Notes under the pieces: generated by a model
What the model was told of the DNA's origin: nothing
The model's database searches: none
The model's input: only the letters and a program-made list of their open reading frames with translations
Program-made: the position numbers and the translations under genes
Shown here: positions 26,101-35,197 of the stretch, piece by piece
Numbering within the stretch: the first letter of the stretch is position 1
How the letters are laid out: the number at the start of each line of letters is the position of its first letter
Assembly (NCBI RefSeq): GCF_040939785.1
Contig: NZ_CP162553.1
Location: 434,001-498,000, forward strand
DNA from: Bradyrhizobium lupini
GTDB taxonomy: Bacteria > Pseudomonadota > Alphaproteobacteria > Rhizobiales > Xanthobacteraceae
Reading direction: 5' to 3'
DNA: 64,000 bases

Positions 26101-26715
26101 TCACGATCGCGATGGCTTTATCCGCCATGATTTGAGCAACGGGCCGCCGGCACCCAGCACGGGATCGGTCTTCGGCTTGCGGACCTTGGCGATGCGTTTG
26201 CTGGCGTCAGGACGCTCTCGCGTGTCGGTGCACTCGTCATACGTCCCCTCCTGCGGATACGCTCCGACGACCAGGAAGTCCCGGCCGGACTCGATCAGCC
26301 GGTGTCCCGTGCCCGCGGGAAGGACCAGAACATCTCCGGCCTTCACGCTCAGGATTCGCCCCTTGATCCCGCCGCACTCGATCCTGGCCGTGCCGCGTGC
26401 CACGCCCATCACTTCGTGGATCTGCGAATGATAGTGGACAAAGTCATAAACCGTATCGCGCCAAGAGCGGCCCCAGCCGTGACGATCGAACATCGTGTCG
26501 ATGATGACCTCTGGAGCAAAACGCCGGGTCTTCAGGTTCACCGCGCCGCGATAGAGCAAGACGGGAAAATGCGGGTTATTCGGCACGATGCCATCGTCCT
26601 GGAAACGGATGGCTGTCGGCTTCCGAGCCCGCACGAGCGCCCGCAGCGTTGCCGCGTCGGGGTGATCCTCAACGAACTTCTTGGCGAGATTTTTGATCTG
26701 GTCCTTGATCGGCAT
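26101..26715 (-). CDS. Cupin-domain protein (YjlB-like)
   Basis: 204 residues with a single cupin barrel: HYHSQIHEVMGVARGTARIECGG (first metal-binding motif, HxH...E) and LVLPAGTGHRLI (second motif, H), with FLVVGAYPQEGTYDECTD following. YjlB-type cupins are small metalloproteins of unknown substrate. The C-terminal KVRKPKTDPVLGAGGPLLKSW segment is conserved in this group, as I remember it. Monocistronic. Confidence 0.85.
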   Translation of the reverse strand: MPIKDQIKNLAKKFVEDHPDAATLRALVRARKPTAIRFQDDGIVPNNPHFPVLLYRGAVNLKTRRFAPEVIIDTMFDRHGWGRSWRDTVYDFVHYHSQIHEVMGVARGTARIECGGIKGRILSVKAGDVLVLPAGTGHRLIESGRDFLVVGAYPQEGTYDECTDTRERPDASKRIAKVRKPKTDPVLGAGGPLLKSWRIKPSRS

Positions 26716-26881
26716 GGCGTCTCCTCAGCCGCAATTAAACGACGGCCGGAAGGATAAGTTTCCCGAGGTGATCCGGTTGGACCGCCATCCCCTCGGCGTC
26801 ATTTCCGGCGAAGACAAGCATTCCAGAAATCGTTCCGCGGCAGCACTCCGGAATGCTCGCTGCGCTCGCCCGGCCACCGCC

Positions 26882-27874
26882 TTACCCCGGGGTAGCCGAC
26901 GATGGCCGCGCAGGAGCGGAACGACGCGCGTTTCGCTTACCTGCGAGCGGCTTTGCGACCTCCCGGGCGCACTCGACGAGCAGCCGCTGAGCAGGGTTTG
27001 GCGTTCTGCCCTTCATCGCAATGATCCCGATCGGCCACATCTGAATAGGCATTTCCACCGGTAAAACCTTCATCGACAGCCGCTTCGCGCTGAAGTGCAA
27101 CATCGATGCCGGAAGGAAACTCAGGAATCGTTCCGACGAGAGCAACGCCGACTGCATAAGGATCGAATACACGGTTACGCTGGCACGTGGCACCTCCAGC
27201 CCGGAGGCGTGAAATGCGTTGGCAATCCAGCCGCCCGGAAAGCTTTCGCGCGGCGGCAGGCACCAACGCTCGTTGACCAGCTCGTCGAGGCGGATCTTGC
27301 GCCGCCGCACCCACGGACTGTGCAAGCCTGCGACAACGACACCGCTTTCGTGCAACAGCACTTCGACATCGGTATCGGCAGCCGGTGTCGGGCTCGGCAG
27401 GCGCCCTATCATGAGGTCGATGTCGTGATTGCGCAGATGACGATCCTGAAGCTCCGGCGGTTCGCCCTCGATGATGTGAAGCGCGAGCCTCGGATATTGG
27501 CGGGATAGCCGGTCAATGATGGCGGGCAGTAGTCCGGCCATCACGGGCTCGGTGCTGCCAATGCGCAATTCACCCACCGCGGGATCAGCGAGCGATTGCA
27601 GCTCGTCGACGCCACTCCGCAAATCGTTGCACAAAGCAATGCTGCGCTTGAGCAAGGCCTTGCCGTAAAGCGTGGGCTCAACGCCGAGCCGGCTGCGCTC
27701 CAGAAGCGGAAGGCCGATCGTTTGCTCCAGGCTTGCGATCATCTTGGATATGACAGGCTGAGAAATTGCTAGGTGCTCGGCCGCCTTCGCCATGCTCCCG
27801 TATTCCACGACGGCGATAAACACGTTCAGTTGCCGCAGCTTGATCCGACGGCTGATCTGGGATGCATCGAGCAT
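26882..27874 (-). CDS. LysR-family transcriptional regulator
   Basis: 330 residues: N-terminal winged helix (RQLNVFIAVVEYGSMAKAAEHL... SQPVISKMIASLE) and a C-terminal periplasmic-binding-like effector domain. Divergently transcribed from the Bug/dioxygenase pair 113 bases away, so it most likely controls that operon. Its effector would then be the aromatic or organic acid handled there; that is inference. Confidence 0.92.
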   Translation of the reverse strand: MLDASQISRRIKLRQLNVFIAVVEYGSMAKAAEHLAISQPVISKMIASLEQTIGLPLLERSRLGVEPTLYGKALLKRSIALCNDLRSGVDELQSLADPAVGELRIGSTEPVMAGLLPAIIDRLSRQYPRLALHIIEGEPPELQDRHLRNHDIDLMIGRLPSPTPAADTDVEVLLHESGVVVAGLHSPWVRRRKIRLDELVNERWCLPPRESFPGGWIANAFHASGLEVPRASVTVYSILMQSALLSSERFLSFLPASMLHFSAKRLSMKVLPVEMPIQMWPIGIIAMKGRTPNPAQRLLVECAREVAKPLAGKRNARRSAPARPSSATPG

Positions 27875-27891
27875 GCGACCCTTTCCGAAAT

Positions 27892-27920
27892 GGAATAGAA
27901 CTATCGAGAAATAGAACTTT
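27892..27920. promoter_or_regulatory. Candidate LysR operator between divergent genes
   Basis: The 9-bp word AATAGAACT occurs twice, at 27894-27902 and 27910-27918, 16 bases apart, in an unusually AT-rich patch (AGAAATAGAACTTTTCTTAT) between the LysR gene and the Bug gene. The site is placed where a LysR protein would repress itself and activate the divergent operon. Confidence 0.5.
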
Positions 27921-27987
27921 TCTTATATAGGTCCGCGGGACAAGCTGCAATTCGCGTTACCCTCCACCGCCAAGGATTGGAGCAGCC

Positions 27988-28968
27988 ATGTCGAACATTC
28001 ACGTACCCCGTCGCACCTTCCTGCTCGGAAGCCTCGCGGGATTGGTGCTGCCCGGCAAGGTCGCCGCGCAGCCTTATCCGTCCAATCTCATACGTGTTGT
28101 CGTCCCTGCCGGCGCGGGGACACCGCCCGACATCATCAGCCGCATGATCGCCGACGAGCTCGCGGCCAATGAAGGCTGGCGACTTGTGGTGGAAGATCGC
28201 CCCGGTGCGCTGCAGACCATTGCCATGAACGACGTGAGCGGTCGTCCGGCGGACGGCTATACACTGCTGACCATGAGCCTTCCGATGACGGTCACCCCGG
28301 CCCTGCTTCCGAAGGCGGAGACACGGGCGGATGTGGATTTCGATCCGGTGATCAAGATATCGAAATCCTACACCGTGCTCGTTACAACGCCTTCCTTGCC
28401 GGTCGACTCGTTAGCCGGTCTGGTGGCGTTGCTCAAGAGCAAGCCAGGGAAGCTCAACTTCTCTTCCGCGGGCTTCGGCACCCCCTCGCACCTGATCGGC
28501 GAAATGTTTGCATTGCAGGCGGGCGTGCGCGCCACCCACGTGCCCTACCAGCAGTTTTCCCAAGCAATCACCGATCTGATCAGCGGCAACGTCCAATACA
28601 TGTTTGTCACCACGCTTCCGGTTATTGACCTCATTGCGACCGGCAAGTTGCGAGCGCTTGCCGTCACCGCCCCCACCAGGATTGCTGCCCTGGGAGACAT
28701 TCCCACTGTGATCGAGGCAGGCTTTCCCGATCTGGTGACAGCCGATTGGATCGGCTTTGCAGCGAAGCGTGGAACGGCTGCGGAAGTAACGTCGCAGCTC
28801 AACAAGGCAATTAACAAGGTACTTCTCGAGCCGAAGATCCGCGCTTCCCTCGACAAGATAGGAGCCGTAGCCGTGGGTGGCACCGCCGCAGAATTTGGTG
28901 AGGGAATCCGGAGTGACATCGCCCACTGGGCCAAGGTCGTCAAGGATGCGGATATCAAGCTGCCTTGA
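27988..28968 (+). CDS. Bug/TctC-type binding protein with Tat-type leader
   Basis: 326 residues. The leader contains RRTFLLGSLAGLVLPG, a twin-arginine motif, followed by AAQ: export by Tat is likely and unusual compared with the Sec leader of the other Bug protein here. The body shows the family's PYPSNLIRVVVPAGAGTPPD, GFGTPSHLIGEMF and HVPYQQFSQAITDL segments. No TctA/B genes adjacent. The stop overlaps the downstream dioxygenase start (TGATG), so the two are translationally coupled. Confidence 0.9.
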   Translation: MSNIHVPRRTFLLGSLAGLVLPGKVAAQPYPSNLIRVVVPAGAGTPPDIISRMIADELAANEGWRLVVEDRPGALQTIAMNDVSGRPADGYTLLTMSLPMTVTPALLPKAETRADVDFDPVIKISKSYTVLVTTPSLPVDSLAGLVALLKSKPGKLNFSSAGFGTPSHLIGEMFALQAGVRATHVPYQQFSQAITDLISGNVQYMFVTTLPVIDLIATGKLRALAVTAPTRIAALGDIPTVIEAGFPDLVTADWIGFAAKRGTAAEVTSQLNKAINKVLLEPKIRASLDKIGAVAVGGTAAEFGEGIRSDIAHWAKVVKDADIKLP

Positions 28969-29579
28969 TGAGCCAGACCCCATCCAAAGCCCAGACGAGT
29001 GGCCGCGATGCAGCAGCATTGGCGATCACGCCGCCGCAGATTGTCGGCCCGTTCTACCCGGTCTCGGAGCACCCCGATCTGGCAACCGATCTGGCGCGTC
29101 CAAGCGGCAGCACCGCTGAGGCGCTGGGCCAGCTCATCCATCTCAGCGGACGCGTGCTCACGCGTTCGGGAGCGCCGGTGCCGCATGCACGCATTGACAT
29201 CTGGCAAGCCAACGCGGCGGGGAAATATCGTCATCCGAGTGATATCAATCCGGCGCCGCTCGATCCCAATTTCAAAGGCTTCGCGCGTCTCACAACGGAT
29301 GCGGCCGGGCACTACAGCTTTCGTACCGTCAAACCGGGCCGCTATCCGACAGCAGAGGGCGAGGTCAGGCCGCCGCACATTCATCTCACCGTTGAGGGGC
29401 GGTTCGATTGCCTGGTGACCCAGTTGTATTTCGCTGGCGAAGAAGAAAACGTGACCGACCGCTGGCTCAATGCGGCCCCGCATCCGGAAAGGTTAATCGT
29501 TACTCTGCAAAATTCGCCATCACGCCTTGAGAGGCATGCGTTGATCGCGCATTTCGACATTGTTCTTGCCAGCGGATGA
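28968..29579 (+). CDS. Intradiol ring-cleavage dioxygenase
   Basis: A 203-residue protein of the protocatechuate 3,4-dioxygenase/catechol 1,2-dioxygenase fold: QIVGPFYPVSEHPDL, DIWQANAAGKYRHP, GHYSFRTVKPGRYP, RPPHIHLTV. The Fe(III) ligands expected in this family are visible: Tyr in GKYRHP, Tyr in GRYP, and the two His in PPHIHL. It is shorter than catechol dioxygenases and close to the PcaG/PcaH size. Coupled to a Bug binding protein and a LysR gene, suggesting uptake and cleavage of an aromatic compound. The substrate cannot be named. Confidence 0.9.
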   Translation: MSQTPSKAQTSGRDAAALAITPPQIVGPFYPVSEHPDLATDLARPSGSTAEALGQLIHLSGRVLTRSGAPVPHARIDIWQANAAGKYRHPSDINPAPLDPNFKGFARLTTDAAGHYSFRTVKPGRYPTAEGEVRPPHIHLTVEGRFDCLVTQLYFAGEEENVTDRWLNAAPHPERLIVTLQNSPSRLERHALIAHFDIVLASG

Positions 29580-30370
29580 CAAGCGTTTCAGGTGGCTCCA
29601 AGCCCGATTTGGGTCGTTCGCCACCGGCGCTGACGCGTCGGGCAAAACACCCCCGTCAAGGCCTCCGCGCAAAAATATTTCGCTTTTCCGAATTTCGGAT
29701 TTGTGGCATACGCCCGTCATCCTGGCCCTGCCAAAGGGGCGTTCGCGACCGTCACGACATGCGGGCCGGGTGGCGGTGGACGCGGCAGCGACGGCGCGGG
29801 CGGCGTGACGACAGGGCGGGCAACCGTGAGTCCTCGCGCGACGCGTACGACACGGCGCTGGAGAGCGGGCTTGTCGGTCATCGGGGGTGAGCACACGCAA
29901 GCCCTCGATGATTTCGGCCGGACCGTCCGCGGATGGAGAAGTCGTGTGGTCCTGACGCCCGGGGTCTGTGCGTCAAGCCTCGCGGTGATGTGGCGGCCCG
30001 ACCGGGCGCGCGCATCATCGATCGGCCAGGCGACGGGGGCAATAGTGCATCGCTCCCCGGGGAGAGCACGAAGGACACCGTTAAAACCATCCGCGCAGGG
30101 AAGGCCGGGCGATCGGCCACCCTATCGGTCCACCCCGTGTGCATTCCTGTAGCGCACGGACCAACGGGTGCCGCCGGCGCCCGACCTTCCCTGCGCCCTT
30201 TGGCCTCCAGTTGGGCGATGAACGGCAGCAAGGTTCGGGCAGAATCTGCCGCGGGAACGCGCAAGCGTGCGCCCTCCCCGGCGCGACCGGCCAACGCTGT
30301 ACACACTGTCGCACCGCTTTTCGCCCGCGCCTCGAGCTGGTAGAATGGCGATATTGTTTGGGGAATTTTG
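29580..30370. repeat. Gene-free stretch, probable dispersed Bradyrhizobium repeat
   Basis: About 790 bases without a believable gene, though several frames stay open on both strands because of GC content. The part from about 29700 to 30300 contains text (CTCCCCGGGGAGAGCACG, GTGTGCATTCCTGTAGCGCA) that I recall as a multi-copy, non-coding element in Bradyrhizobium genomes. Copy number must be checked. The last about 60 bases are the leader of the caspase-like gene. Confidence 0.45.
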
Positions 30371-31717
30371 ATGCGCGCGAGGATTTTCAATCGCGTCCCG
30401 GGGCTGGCGATGCTGGTCGCAGCCCTGCTCGTCGTCGCAACGCACCCGGCATCGGCCGAGAAGCGCATCGCGCTCGTGGTCGGCAACTCCGCCTACAAGA
30501 ACATCACGCCGCTCGACAATCCATCCAAGGACGCGAGCCTGATGGCGGACACGCTTGGCCTGCTCGGCTTTACGCTGGTCGGAGGCCGCGCCCAGCTCGA
30601 TCTTGACAAGGGCGCGATGGATCTGGCGGTGCAGAGCTTTGGCCGGCAGGTGCAGGGCGCCGACGTCGCGCTGTTCTATTATGCCGGCCACGGCGTGCAG
30701 GTCTCGGGCGCCAACTATCTCGTGCCGGTCGGCGCCAATCCGACCCGCGAGGCCGACGTCGACTTCCAGATGACCGATGTCAACCTCGTGCTGCGCCAGA
30801 TGCAGGGATCGGGCACGCGCCTCAACCTCGTGATCCTGGACGCCTGCCGCAACAACCCCTTCGGCTCACGCGGCCTGCGCGCCTCCGATGGCGGCCTCGC
30901 GCAGATGCGCGCGCCCGAGGGCACGCTGATCTCCTACGCAACCCAACCCGGCAACGTCGCCCAGGACGGCAGCGACGGCCACAGCCCCTACACCAAGGCC
31001 TTGGCCGCGACGGTCCGGACCGCGGGCCTCGACGTGTTCCAGACCTTCAACCAGGTCGGCCTCGCGGTGAAGCGCGCCACGTCCGGCGCGCAGCAGCCCT
31101 GGGTGTCGTCCTCGCCGATCGACGGCACCTTCTATTTCGTCGCCCCCACGCAAACCGCGCCGCCGCAGGTCGCAGCGATGCAGCCCGATCCGCCGCCGGC
31201 GGATCGGCTGCGCGCCGATCCGGACCGCGTCCCCTTGCGCGATGCCGCCCTGCTGAGCGAACTCAGCGAGCGGCTCTACGAGCTCAATTTCGATCCTGAC
31301 AGCCCTGATGGACTGACCCGCGCGATCACGAAACTCCAGCAGCGGATTTCCATGGCGCCGACGGGCGAAGCCACCGAAGGCCTGCTGTTGCGGATGCGCA
31401 AGATGGAGGACCTGAAGCCATGGGGCTCGATCGTCTACGGCCCCGACGGCAGCAAATGGGGCATCTCCTGGAACCACGCCTCGCGGCGCGCGGCGGTGGC
31501 GGATGCGCGCGGCAATTGCGCCGGCGCCAAATGTCCGATCGAGCTGTCTTTCTATGGCAACCGCTGCGGCGCGTTCGCGATCTCCGACAAATCCTGGTCG
31601 CTGGTCCAGCGCGACAGCGTGCAGCGCGCGAAAGATGCCGCGCTTGACGAATGCGGCAAGGCTGGCAAAGCTTGCCGCATTATCGGTTCCGTCTGTGCCG
31701 ACGGCTCCGGCCGCTGA
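30371..31717 (+). CDS. Secreted caspase-like (C14) protein with C-terminal DUF4189
   Basis: 448 residues. Signal peptide to ASA near residue 29, then a caspase p20-like domain (KRIALVVGNSAYKNI) with catalytic His107 in FYYAGHG and Cys159 in LDACRNNPF. After a Pro-rich linker comes a helical stretch and a C-terminal DUF4189-like domain (WGISWNHASRRAAVADARG, with six or so Cys). Such metacaspase-like exported proteins are frequent in Bradyrhizobium; the target is unknown. ATG at 30371 is preferred over the TTG directly before it. The next gene encodes another small exported protein. Confidence 0.88.
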   Translation: MRARIFNRVPGLAMLVAALLVVATHPASAEKRIALVVGNSAYKNITPLDNPSKDASLMADTLGLLGFTLVGGRAQLDLDKGAMDLAVQSFGRQVQGADVALFYYAGHGVQVSGANYLVPVGANPTREADVDFQMTDVNLVLRQMQGSGTRLNLVILDACRNNPFGSRGLRASDGGLAQMRAPEGTLISYATQPGNVAQDGSDGHSPYTKALAATVRTAGLDVFQTFNQVGLAVKRATSGAQQPWVSSSPIDGTFYFVAPTQTAPPQVAAMQPDPPPADRLRADPDRVPLRDAALLSELSERLYELNFDPDSPDGLTRAITKLQQRISMAPTGEATEGLLLRMRKMEDLKPWGSIVYGPDGSKWGISWNHASRRAAVADARGNCAGAKCPIELSFYGNRCGAFAISDKSWSLVQRDSVQRAKDAALDECGKAGKACRIIGSVCADGSGR

Positions 31718-31745
31718 TACGATTTTTCATTCTGGATTTTTACTC

Positions 31746-32234
31746 ATGCGCGCCATCATCCCTGCGATTGCCCTGACCGTCTTCCTGTCCGCCGTCGGCG
31801 CTCCACCGTCCGCCGTTGCGCAGTCCGGCAGCGCCGGCGGCTCGATCGGCAATGACGAGAAATCGCTGTCCGGCTCGCGGTCGGATCGTTCCGCCGAGCC
31901 GGCCCCCTCGGCGCGTCGCAGCAAGCCCGCCGAGGAGCCGCGCAGCTCCTCGCGACGCGGTGGTGGAGGCGGTGGCGGGAGTTTCGACGGCGCCTGGATG
32001 GTCGTCAGCGTCGGCTGCGGCGGCACCACGTCCGGCGCGGTCGTGGTCTCCTCGGGCAAGGTCATAGGCCAAGGCGTCACGGGTACCGTCAGCGCGAGCG
32101 GCGCGGTCAGCACGTTCGGTCAAGGTGATGGCGTGACCTTTACCGGCTCGGGCCGCCTCGCTGCCCGCAGCGGCTCCGGTTCCTTCCGCCGCTCGGACGG
32201 CTGCGGCGGAACCTGGACTTCGACCAAGCAATAG
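31746..32234 (+). CDS. Small exported Ser/Gly-rich protein
   Basis: 162 residues: signal peptide (MRAIIPAIALTVFLSAVGAPPSAVAQ), an acidic/basic low-complexity linker (SRSDRSAEPAPSARRSKPAEE) and a C-terminal domain rich in Ser/Gly (WMVVSVGCGGTTSGAVVV ... CGGTWTSTKQ) with two Cys pairs. Only 28 bases after the caspase-like gene, so probably in one operon. No recognised function. Confidence 0.8.
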   Translation: MRAIIPAIALTVFLSAVGAPPSAVAQSGSAGGSIGNDEKSLSGSRSDRSAEPAPSARRSKPAEEPRSSSRRGGGGGGGSFDGAWMVVSVGCGGTTSGAVVVSSGKVIGQGVTGTVSASGAVSTFGQGDGVTFTGSGRLAARSGSGSFRRSDGCGGTWTSTKQ

Positions 32235-32384
32235 CAGCGAAAAAGTCTGGTTTCGCGGGGGAACGAACGCCGCGCAAGCCCGATTCAGGCCACATCCTCT
32301 CCGGATTTGCGGCTCATTGCCACCCAAGTCTTTGACGACAAAGGGAAGGTAACGAGTTGCGTCATGCGTAATCGGGAGACCAGG

Positions 32385-33596
32385 ATGGGCAACCGCACCG
32401 CAAAATTCTTATCTGCCCTCGTAGGCAGCATCATTGCCGGCGCGCCACTTGCCGCCGTGTCGCAGAATGCATCGACGCCACCGAGCACGGCAAATGCCGC
32501 GAGCGACTGCCTTGGCTCGCCAAAGGGCGCCGCGCCGCAGGGCCAGCATTGGCATTATCGCCTCGAGCGCGCGACCAAGCGGCAGTGCTGGTATCTGCGC
32601 GCCGAAGGCGGCAAGGCCACCCAAACCGCACAGACTGCGCCCGATACGCCTGCAGCGGATTCAGCCGTGCCGCAGCAGCACTCGGTCGAGGACGCGCGCG
32701 CCGAATATCTGACGCCGCAGAGCATCGCCGCCGTGAAGACGCCTGCACAGGCGGGACCGGCGCCGACGCAGCAAGCTGCGAACCCCTCCGCTGACGCCAA
32801 CGCACAGCAGCCCGCCGTCGCCGGGCGCTGGCCCGACGCCTCCACGGCGTCCGCCGCGCCCACAGAGCAGCCGTCGCCTGCACCTGTCGCGGCCGCCGCG
32901 CAGCCGACCGCGAAGCCGGCGAAGTCCCCTGCTCCGATGGCTCTGGCCGCGGCAGACAGCACCGCCGACAAGCAGACCGGCTCGCTCCAGATGCTGCTGC
33001 TCGTGATCGGCGGCGCGCTGGCGCTTGCCGGCATCCTCGCCAGCGTCATCTACCGCTTCGCCGGTGGACGCATGCGCGTCCAGGCCGCCGACCAGCGCCG
33101 CGTCAACTGGGACAATTTTGAGCCGCACGATCACGACGATGGCCGTGCACCCTGGCTCAACGCTGCGCCCGCCGGCGCGCCGCACGCTCGGCAGCCCCGC
33201 CCGGTGGATTTCGATGCCCTGCGTCCGCAGTCAACCCAGCTCAAGACCGCGCAGCCCGCCGCGATCGATCGCGAGATCGATGTGATCGACGAGCTCGCCC
33301 CGCAAGCGCAAGACCAAGTCCACGTCGAGGCCGCAGAGCTCGACGAGGCCGATATCTTCAACGGAGAATTCCAGATCGACGCCGCACCGCAGCTCGCGGC
33401 CAACGACGTGAATGACGAAGAGCCGGCCGGCCATGACGACGCGGGAGTCGAGAACGCCATCGACATCGACGTGATCACGACGATGCTGGAACGGTTGGCG
33501 AAGGACGGGCCGCGGCTGACGCAGCCTACTAGCCTTGAAGTTGACCTTGCAGACCTCGCACGAAGCCCACGAGGCCGGTCTGCCGCTCGCGCTTGA
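32385..33596 (+). CDS. Hypothetical membrane-anchored protein with Ala/Pro-rich region
   Basis: About 403 residues from MGNRTAKFLSAL. N-terminal signal-like segment, a conserved Cys/Trp motif region (CLGSPKG..HWHYRLERATKRQCWYLR), a long Ala/Pro/Gln-rich linker, one transmembrane helix (LQMLLLVIGGALALAGILASVIY, about residues 200-222) and an acidic C-terminal part. An alternative start lies at 32364. The 3' end overlaps the convergent gmk gene by 68 bases. Common in Bradyrhizobium, as far as I recall, and of unknown role. Confidence 0.7.
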   Translation: MGNRTAKFLSALVGSIIAGAPLAAVSQNASTPPSTANAASDCLGSPKGAAPQGQHWHYRLERATKRQCWYLRAEGGKATQTAQTAPDTPAADSAVPQQHSVEDARAEYLTPQSIAAVKTPAQAGPAPTQQAANPSADANAQQPAVAGRWPDASTASAAPTEQPSPAPVAAAAQPTAKPAKSPAPMALAAADSTADKQTGSLQMLLLVIGGALALAGILASVIYRFAGGRMRVQAADQRRVNWDNFEPHDHDDGRAPWLNAAPAGAPHARQPRPVDFDALRPQSTQLKTAQPAAIDREIDVIDELAPQAQDQVHVEAAELDEADIFNGEFQIDAAPQLAANDVNDEEPAGHDDAGVENAIDIDVITTMLERLAKDGPRLTQPTSLEVDLADLARSPRGRSAARA

Positions 33597-34188
33597 GGCG
33601 TTCGGCCTTCAGGATCGACTGCACCTCGGCGAAGGCCTCGTCAACGTCGTGGTTGATGACGATGTAGTCGTACTCGGCCCAGTGGCTCATCTCGTGGCTG
33701 GCGCGGCTCATGCGCTTGCGGATCACCTCGTCGGAATCCTGCGCGCGCGAATGCAGCCGCTTCTCGAGATCGGCAGCCGAGGGCGGCAGGATGAACACGC
33801 TGACGACGTCGGCGCGCGCCTTCTCTCGGAGCTGCTGCGTGCCCTGCCAGTCGATGTCGAACAGCACGTCCTGCCCGGCTGACAGCGCCGCCTCGACCGG
33901 CGCACGCGGCGTGCCGTAACTGTTGTCGAACACGGTCGCCCATTCCAGCAGCTGGTCGGCTTTCACCATCGCGCCGAAGGTAGCCTTGTCGACGAACGAA
34001 TAATCCCTGCCGTCGACCTCGCCCGGCCGCATCGCCCGCGTGGTCGCCGACACCGACATTCGAAGGCCGGGCATACGGTCGATCAACATGCGCGACAGCG
34101 TCGTCTTGCCCGCGCCCGACGGCGAGGACAGCACGAACATCAATCCGCGCCGCTCGACACCATCAGTTCCGTGACCGCCAATCGTCAT
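33529..34188 (-). CDS. gmk: Guanylate kinase
   Basis: A 219-residue enzyme that phosphorylates GMP to GDP. P-loop SSPSGAGKTTL near residues 21-31, the GMP-binding RPGEVDGRDYSFV segment and the typical DIDWQGTQQL and VFILPPS motifs. Essential housekeeping gene. Located 3 bases downstream of yicC, the standard alphaproteobacterial order mltG-yicC-gmk. Confidence 0.96.
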   Translation of the reverse strand: MTIGGHGTDGVERRGLMFVLSSPSGAGKTTLSRMLIDRMPGLRMSVSATTRAMRPGEVDGRDYSFVDKATFGAMVKADQLLEWATVFDNSYGTPRAPVEAALSAGQDVLFDIDWQGTQQLREKARADVVSVFILPPSAADLEKRLHSRAQDSDEVIRKRMSRASHEMSHWAEYDYIVINHDVDEAFAEVQSILKAERLKRERQTGLVGFVRGLQGQLQG

Positions 34189-34191
34189 CGA

Positions 34192-35079
34192 TCACTCCAG
34201 ATTCTGGACCTGCTCGCGGAACTGCTCGACCACGTTCTTCATGGCGAGCCCCGTATTGGTCAGCTCGATGTCGTTCGACTTCGAGCAGCAGGTGTTGACT
34301 TCGCGGTGAAACTCCTGCGCCAGGAAGTCGAGCTTGCGCCCGACCGGGCCGCCCTTGCCGATCAGCTCGCGCGCCTGCGCGATGTGCGAGGCGATCCGAT
34401 CGAGCTCCTCGCGGATGTCGGCCCTGGTCGCAATCAGGATCGCTTCCTGCATCAGGCGGTCGGAATCAAAACGGTCGGAGGTGTCGAGGAGGCTCGCGAT
34501 CTGCTCGGCGAGCCTGGCCTTGACCGCCTCGGGCTTGCGACCCGGCGCGGCCTCCGCCTTCTTCGCCAGCTGCTCGACCTCGTCGACGCGCTGGATCAGG
34601 ATCTGCCCGAGCGAGGTCCCCTCACGCTTGCGCATCTCGACGAGTTCGGCGAGCGCCTTGTCGAAGGCATCCGCGGCGGCGGCGCGCGCGGCCTTGTCCT
34701 CCTCCTCGTCGCCCTCGGGCTCGGCGACCTCAATGACCCCCTTGATGGCCAAAAGCCCGTCGACGCTCGGCGCGACCGCATCGACCTTGCCGGCGATCAC
34801 GGCGGCGGCCTTGAGGACGGCGTTGAGCACGTCCTCGTTGACGCGGACGCTGGTGGCTGCATTGGCCCGCTTGACGGTCAGATTGGCGTAGACGGTGCCT
34901 CGTGAGAGCAGCTCGGCGGCGCGCTTCTTGGCATGAGCCTCAAGCTCGTCGAACCCCTGCGGCAGCCGCACCCGCAAGTCAAAGCCCTTGGCATTGACCG
35001 ACTTCAATTCCCATTCGAACGTATACGGCCCACTCGCGCCGTGGCTTCGGGCAAAGCCGGTCATGGACGACAACGCCAT
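34192..35079 (-). CDS. yicC: YicC-family endoribonuclease
   Basis: 295 residues: N-terminal YicC domain (MTGFARSHGASGPYTFEWELKSVNAKGFDLR) and C-terminal DUF1732 (GRKLDFLAQEFHREVNTCCSKS.DIELTN). YicC proteins have recently been shown to be RNases. Co-transcribed with gmk and probably with mltG (118-base gap). Confidence 0.93.
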   Translation of the reverse strand: MALSSMTGFARSHGASGPYTFEWELKSVNAKGFDLRVRLPQGFDELEAHAKKRAAELLSRGTVYANLTVKRANAATSVRVNEDVLNAVLKAAAVIAGKVDAVAPSVDGLLAIKGVIEVAEPEGDEEEDKAARAAAADAFDKALAELVEMRKREGTSLGQILIQRVDEVEQLAKKAEAAPGRKPEAVKARLAEQIASLLDTSDRFDSDRLMQEAILIATRADIREELDRIASHIAQARELIGKGGPVGRKLDFLAQEFHREVNTCCSKSNDIELTNTGLAMKNVVEQFREQVQNLE

Positions 35080-35197
35080 CAGGTCAATTTCTCCAGAAGC
35101 ACGGGATTCGCGCGGCCATCAAGCCACGCGAATCTTAAGACTATTTTGCAGGAAAATGTAATCCGCAAAGTCCCGCGGGGCAGGTCTACGCGCAGGC

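Noticed and set aside
29703..30486. Overlapping open frames on both strands between the dioxygenase and caspase genes
   Set aside because: Arg/Pro/Ser-rich translations without motifs on both strands; judged non-coding repeat DNA.
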